From the NCBI GenBank assembly GCA_903864555.1, contig CAIPGJ010000082.1, positions 1 to 6,384 on the forward strand: 6,384 bases of DNA. The letters run 5' to 3'. Position numbers and translations under genes: made by a program. Within the stretch, counting starts at the first letter, position 1; each line of letters begins with the position of its first letter. The stretch is from an uncultured Pseudomonadota bacterium (GTDB taxonomy: Bacteria > Pseudomonadota > Gammaproteobacteria > Burkholderiales > SG8-39). The notes beneath the pieces were generated by a model that had not been told where the DNA came from, made no database searches, and saw only the letters and a program-made list of their open reading frames with translations. This document shows, one piece after another, positions 5,823-6,384 of the stretch.

Positions 5823-5979
5823 ATCACACCTCTGAGGATCGGCCGTTGACGCCGGGATCAGTCCGGGCCCCACGGCAAGCCGGTGAATGCCGGGAGAGGA
5901 TCAGAGTGTGCCAGAAGTCCGCTGCACCGGACCATCAAAGCGGGCTGGGCGTGCGGCCGGCGGGGTGGCGCCTGCCTGC
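5823..5979 (-). other. yggS-proC intergenic spacer
   Basis: This 157-bp GC-rich gap is long for an otherwise tight cluster. Besides the proC Shine-Dalgarno sequence, a 5-bp inverted repeat (CGGCA/TGCCG on the minus strand, about 5878-5897) is visible but unconvincing. No good -35/-10 pair was found for a separate proC promoter, and no T-rich terminator follows yggS. TGGCAC occurs on the minus strand but without a sigma-54 -12 element. Confidence 0.4.
5827..5833 (-). promoter_or_regulatory. Ribosome binding site fixing the TTG start of proC
   Basis: On the minus strand AGAGGTG ends 4 nt before the TTG; its AGAGG core leaves 6 nt, within the ideal range. This supports the rare TTG start over the in-frame ATG at 5873, which would place this site inside the coding sequence. 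Confidence 0.75.
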
Positions 5980-6384
5980 TCAGGCCTTCGCGGTCCGCGC
6001 GCCGAAGATCGCCGTGCCCACGCGCACCAGCGTCGCCCCTTCCGCGATGGCGGCTTCGAGGTCTGCCGACATGCCCATGGACAGCGTATCCAGCGGCAGG
6101 CCAGCCCGCACCAGGTCGTCCTTGAGTGTGCGCAGCAGCGCGAAGCGGCTGCGTTGCAGTGCTTCATCGGGCGTCGGTTCGGGTATGGCCATCAGGCCGC
6201 GCAGCTTGAGTTGCGGCAGGCCGGCGATGAGCTGTGCCAGCGCCGGCACTTCGGCCGGGGCCACGCCGCCCTTGCTCGCCTCGCCGCTGACATTCACCTC
6301 GATGCAGACCTGCAGGGGCGGCAGGCGGGCCGGGCGTTGCTCGGCCAGGCGCCGTGCGATCTTCTCGCGGTCGATGCTGTGCAC
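5980..6384 (-). CDS. yggS: YggS/PLPBP, pyridoxal phosphate homeostasis protein (N-terminus outside window)
   Basis: The C-terminal 134 residues are present. The family length is about 230, so roughly the first 95 residues, including the PLP-binding lysine, lie right of the window. The first visible codon, GTG (V of VHSIDREK), is internal and not a start. Signature segments are IEVNVSGEASKGGV (28-41), LRGLMAIP (61-68) and LSMGMSADLEAAI (101-113), followed by GATLVRVGTAIFGAR (116-130), the phosphate-binding end of the alanine-racemase-type barrel. The protein binds PLP without known catalysis and buffers vitamin B6 and amino-acid/keto-acid balance. It is commonly the gene just upstream of proC. 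Confidence 0.95.
   Translation of the reverse strand: MHSIDREKIARRLAEQRPARLPPLQVCIEVNVSGEASKGGVAPAEVPALAQLIAGLPQLKLRGLMAIPEPTPDEALQRSRFALLRTLKDDLVRAGLPLDTLSMGMSADLEAAIAEGATLVRVGTAIFGARTAKA

Noticed and set aside
5890..5925. Sigma-54 promoter suggested by TGGCAC on the minus strand before proC
   Set aside because: The required GC of the -12 element is missing at the correct spacing (GATC stands where TTGC is expected).
1..6384. CRISPR array, tRNA or rRNA genes
   Set aside because: No regularly spaced direct repeats and no tRNA or rRNA-like segments were seen; nearly all of the window is accounted for by protein genes.

Overview
The window is GC-rich, densely packed bacterial chromosome. It most likely comes from a betaproteobacterium. 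The PyrB N-terminus ([14 protein letters not shown]), the PyrR C-terminus and the gene order ruvX-pyrR-pyrB-pyrC' resemble Rhodocyclales/Nitrosomonadales-type sequences more than Pseudomonas. This assignment rests on remembered family sequences, not on a search.

Positions 1-2814 (+ strand) are a tight pyrimidine operon: the last codons of ruvX, then pyrR, pyrB and pyrC', each start overlapping the previous stop by 1-4 nt. PyrB is a complete aspartate carbamoyltransferase. PyrC' has the dihydroorotase fold but has lost five of the six metal ligands, so it is the structural pseudo-dihydroorotase that partners PyrB. A stem-loop follows pyrC'.

Positions 2815-4028 (+ strand) hold an AT-richer leader with a possible promoter, then the oddest gene: a ClpX paralogue. 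It keeps every visible ATPase motif but lacks the N-terminal zinc domain, the IGF ClpP-docking tripeptide, the RKH loop and the glycines of the GYVG pore loop. It looks like a ClpP-independent ATP-driven remodelling machine of unknown substrate.

Positions 4078-6384 (- strand, convergent with the ClpX-like gene) hold the widespread housekeeping cluster yggS-proC-yggT-yggU: PLP homeostasis protein (truncated by the window end), pyrroline-5-carboxylate reductase, a YGGT-family membrane protein and a DUF167 protein. Between proC and yggT sits a short element with perfect 10-bp terminal inverted repeats and CTAG at both ends. Removing one CTAG copy plus the interior restores a proC-yggT junction with 1-nt spacing, which suggests a miniature mobile insertion that kept the proC stop and gave yggT a new Shine-Dalgarno sequence.

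The two most interesting items are the ClpX-like protein with its own regulatory leader and the miniature inverted-repeat insertion.
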